From JBBQUN01 sp038212405 (GTDB taxonomy: Bacteria; Actinomycetota; Acidimicrobiia; Acidimicrobiales; SZUA-35), in NCBI GenBank assembly GCA_038212405.1, contig JBBQUN010000236.1, positions 1 through 7,501 of the forward strand: a DNA stretch of 7,501 nucleotides, in the 5' to 3' direction. Positions 5,486-7,501 of the stretch are shown here, piece by piece. The translations under genes and the position numbers were made by a program. The notes beneath the pieces were generated by a model that worked only from the letters and a program-made list of their open reading frames with translations, searched no databases and had not been told where the DNA came from. Numbering within the stretch: position 1 is the first letter of the stretch; every line of letters begins with the position of its first letter.

Positions 5486-7501
5486 GTGAATCGTCATCAC
5501 CCCGCCCGGTCCTGAACGGGCGCTACGAACTCCATCGTCGACTGGCCCGTGGTGGCATGGCCGACGTCTTCTTGGCGCGAGATCAGTTGCTCGATCGGCC
5601 GGTCGCGGTCAAGGTGCTGTTCCCTCAGTTCGCTGCTGAGCCCTCGTTCGTCGAACGGTTCCGTCGTGAGGCTCAGGCCGCCGCGAACTTGAACCACCCC
5701 GGCATCGTCGCGGTCTACGACTGGGGCGAGCACGACAACACGTACTTCATCGTGATGGAGTACGTCGAGGGCCGCAGCCTGGCCGAGATCATCAAGGCCG
5801 AAGGCACCCTGCACCACGATCGCGCCGCAGAGATCGCCGCCGACACCGCCGCCGCCCTCGGCTTCGCCCACCGCAATGGCACCGTTCACCGAGACGTCAA
5901 GGGCGGCAACATCCTCATCACGCCAGCCGGACAGGTCAAGGTCACCGACTTCGGTATCGCCCGTGCCTTCGGCGGAGGTGACGAACTCACCCAAACCGGT
6001 TCGGTCATGGGAACCGCCACCTACTTCTCGCCCGAGCAGGCCCAGGGCAAGCCCGTCGACCCTCGCAGTGATCTGTATTCGCTTGGTGTCGTGTTGTTCG
6101 AGATGGTGACCGGTCGTCCACCGTTCGTTGGTGAGTCGCCGGTAGCGATTGCCTACAAGCATGTGCAGGAGATGCCGCCGCGGCCAACGTCGCTCAACCC
6201 GGCCATCCCGAAGCAGCTCGAAGTCATCATTGCCCGACTGCTGGCCAAGAACCCCGACCAGCGATACCCCTCAGCCGAAGAAGTGCGCGGCGACCTACGC
6301 CGCTTCCGTGAAGGCCAGCCGCTCATGGCCATGGGTGGCGTCGCTGGGCCTGCTGCGGCTGCCGCCACGGCACCTGCGGCGATGGCACGAGAGGTTTCCG
6401 AGCCTCAGCAGAACCGGGCCGTGATCGATGCCACTCGTGCCATCCCGGTCACGACTGCCGCTGCTGCCGCCCCGGCGCGCTCGTTCGAACCGGCGGAGGA
6501 GTACTACGACCCGCCGCGCCGCAACGGACTGTTCCTGGTCGCTCTGGGCGTGTTGATTCTCTCGTTGGCCGGCTTGTTCGTCTACATCGCCAGTCAGCTC
6601 AACGACCCTGCGAATGATGAGGCCGCCGGCGAGATGGTCGACGTACCGTCGGTCATCAACTTGACTGCTGAGGAGGCCGCAAGAATTCTCACCGAAGCGG
6701 ACCTGGTGCCGATCCAGAATTTCGAGCTCAACGAAGAGGTCGAAGCCGGGTTGGTCTTTGCCCAATCGCCGGGCCGAGGCGAGCAGGCACTCGCCGGTTC
6801 CGAGGTGGCGCTCACCATCTCACAAGCCCTCGACACGGTGTTGTTGCCCAATGTCGTCGGCCGAACCGAAGAAGAGGCCAAGGCCATTCTTGGTGGGCTG
6901 GGTCTTCGAGTGACCCCGAATATCGAAGCCAGCGACGATGTCCCCGAAGGGGTCGTCATCTCGATGACGCCTGAACCCGATCAAGACGTCAACAAGGAAA
7001 CCCTCGTCACCATCACGATCTCGACCGGTGCCGCCCAGGTCGAAGTCCCGCAGATGGCTGGGCTTCCACTCGACGAAGCGTCGAACCAGCTCGGCCAGCG
7101 CAAGCTGCCAAGCCCCGACGTTCGGTTCGAGCCTTCGTCGGAGTTCGGCGACGGACAGGTGATCCGCTCCGATCCGCCTGCAGGCACGCCGGTCTCGATC
7201 GACCGTCGGGTCACTCTCTACGTCTCGAATGGGCCCGAAACCGCTCAGGTGCCGCCGGTGATCGGCCTCACTCAAAGCGCAGCCGAGCAAGCCCTGATCA
7301 ACAAGGGCTTCATCCCCGTGATCGAGAACGTCGATGTTGCCGCAGGGTCGAACGAGGCCGGCAAAGTGATCGCACAGGACCCCGGGGCCAACGACAAGCA
7401 GCCCAAGGGTTCAGAAGTCAAGATCCGGGTGGGCGTAGCAGTCGCCGCGACGACCACGACCACGACCACCCAACCGGCGACCACGACGATCCCGCCGGCA
7501 A
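5482..7501 (+). CDS. pknB: PknB-type transmembrane Ser/Thr kinase with four PASTA domains (3' end outside window)
   Basis: The frame is open from the GTG at 5482 to the window edge (673 codons visible). Residues about 15-275 are a Hanks-type kinase: glycine loop R23-G-G-M-A-D-V29, K44, E63, H136-R137-D138 catalytic loop, D156-F-G158 and S183-P-E185. T170 and T172 sit where mycobacterial PknB autophosphorylates its activation loop. An Ala/Pro-rich juxtamembrane region (about 276-345) precedes one membrane helix (about 350-370). Outside lie four PASTA domains (about 386-450, 453-516, 519-584, 590-653), which bind muropeptide or lipid II in this family. A Thr-rich tail then begins. The catalytic loop reads HRDVKGGN, not the usual HRDVKPxN. 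The GTG was chosen because the kinase domain begins 13 residues later; it overlaps the stop of the possible small ORF. Unlike mycobacteria, there is no pknA before it. Confidence 0.95.
   Translation, partial: MSESSSPRPVLNGRYELHRRLARGGMADVFLARDQLLDRPVAVKVLFPQFAAEPSFVERFRREAQAAANLNHPGIVAVYDWGEHDNTYFIVMEYVEGRSLAEIIKAEGTLHHDRAAEIAADTAAALGFAHRNGTVHRDVKGGNILITPAGQVKVTDFGIARAFGGGDELTQTGSVMGTATYFSPEQAQGKPVDPRSDLYSLGVVLFEMVTGRPPFVGESPVAIAYKHVQEMPPRPTSLNPAIPKQLEVIIARLLAKNPDQRYPSAEEVRGDLRRFREGQPLMAMGGVAGPAAAAATAPAAMAREVSEPQQNRAVIDATRAIPVTTAAAAAPARSFEPAEEYYDPPRRNGLFLVALGVLILSLAGLFVYIASQLNDPANDEAAGEMVDVPSVINLTAEEAARILTEADLVPIQNFELNEEVEAGLVFAQSPGRGEQALAGSEVALTISQALDTVLLPNVVGRTEEEAKAILGGLGLRVTPNIEASDDVPEGVVISMTPEPDQDVNKETLVTITISTGAAQVEVPQMAGLPLDEASNQLGQRKLPSPDVRFEPSSEFGDGQVIRSDPPAGTPVSIDRRVTLYVSNGPETAQVPPVIGLTQSAAEQALINKGFIPVIENVDVAAGSNEAGKVIAQDPGANDKQPKGSEVKIRVGVAVAATTTTTTTQPATTTIPPA
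7450..7467 (+). repeat. Hexamer repeat in the pknB tail
   Basis: ACGACC is repeated three times in frame, encoding Thr codons just after PASTA domain 4. It starts a Thr-rich tail that continues past the window edge. Like the pstP tail repeat, the unit is whole codons, so slippage would only change tail length. Confidence 0.8.

Noticed and set aside
5497..6162. 221-codon minus-strand ORF opposite the pknB kinase domain
   Set aside because: It is a shadow of the kinase frame, whose conserved motifs show which strand is coding.
6295..7290. Minus-strand ORFs opposite the PASTA region
   Set aside because: They overlap four recognisable PASTA domains on the + strand and look like GC-driven shadows.
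1..7501. tRNA, rRNA, CRISPR arrays, insertion sequences or attachment sites
   Set aside because: None was seen; nearly all of the window is accounted for by the six conserved genes and two short spacers.

Overview
The window holds the conserved actinobacterial cell-envelope and Ser/Thr-phosphorylation cluster, read entirely on the + strand in the order fhaA (3' part) - fhaB - pstP - rodA - pbpA - [small ORF] - pknB (5' part). DNA is GC-rich with GTG starts, TGA stops and strong G/C preference at third codon positions. The gene order matches the Mycobacterium/Streptomyces locus, so the host is an actinomycete in the broad sense. The moderate-high GC, the compact FhaA and the Thr-rich secreted tails make me lean towards Acidimicrobiia (Ilumatobacter-like), but that placement is inference.

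Layout: 1-603 is the end of a DUF3662+FHA protein (fhaA). 604-711 is a 108-bp spacer with a small hairpin and a -10-like box. 712-1227 is fhaB (membrane-anchored FHA protein). 1227-2510 is pstP (PP2C phosphatase with one membrane segment and a Thr-rich outer tail). 2513-3817 is rodA (SEDS glycosyltransferase). 3814-5322 is pbpA (class B transpeptidase). 5323-5481 is a 159-bp spacer that contains a possible unrecognised 51-codon ORF, a perfect 7-bp dyad and a second -10-like box. 5482 to the window end is pknB (kinase domain, membrane segment, four PASTA domains, start of a Thr-rich tail), running off the 3' edge.

fhaB-pstP-rodA-pbpA are fused by overlaps or a 2-nt gap and should be co-transcribed and translationally coupled. 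Together the genes form a sensor/effector module: PknB senses envelope fragments through PASTA repeats and phosphorylates partners, PstP reverses this, FhaA and FhaB read phospho-threonines, and RodA with PbpA polymerise and crosslink peptidoglycan.

Most of the region is well known. The parts worth a second look are the putative small ORF between pbpA and pknB, the matched -10-like boxes nine bases before the fhaB and pknB GTG starts, the dyad before pknB, and the Thr-rich tails carried by both the phosphatase and the kinase.
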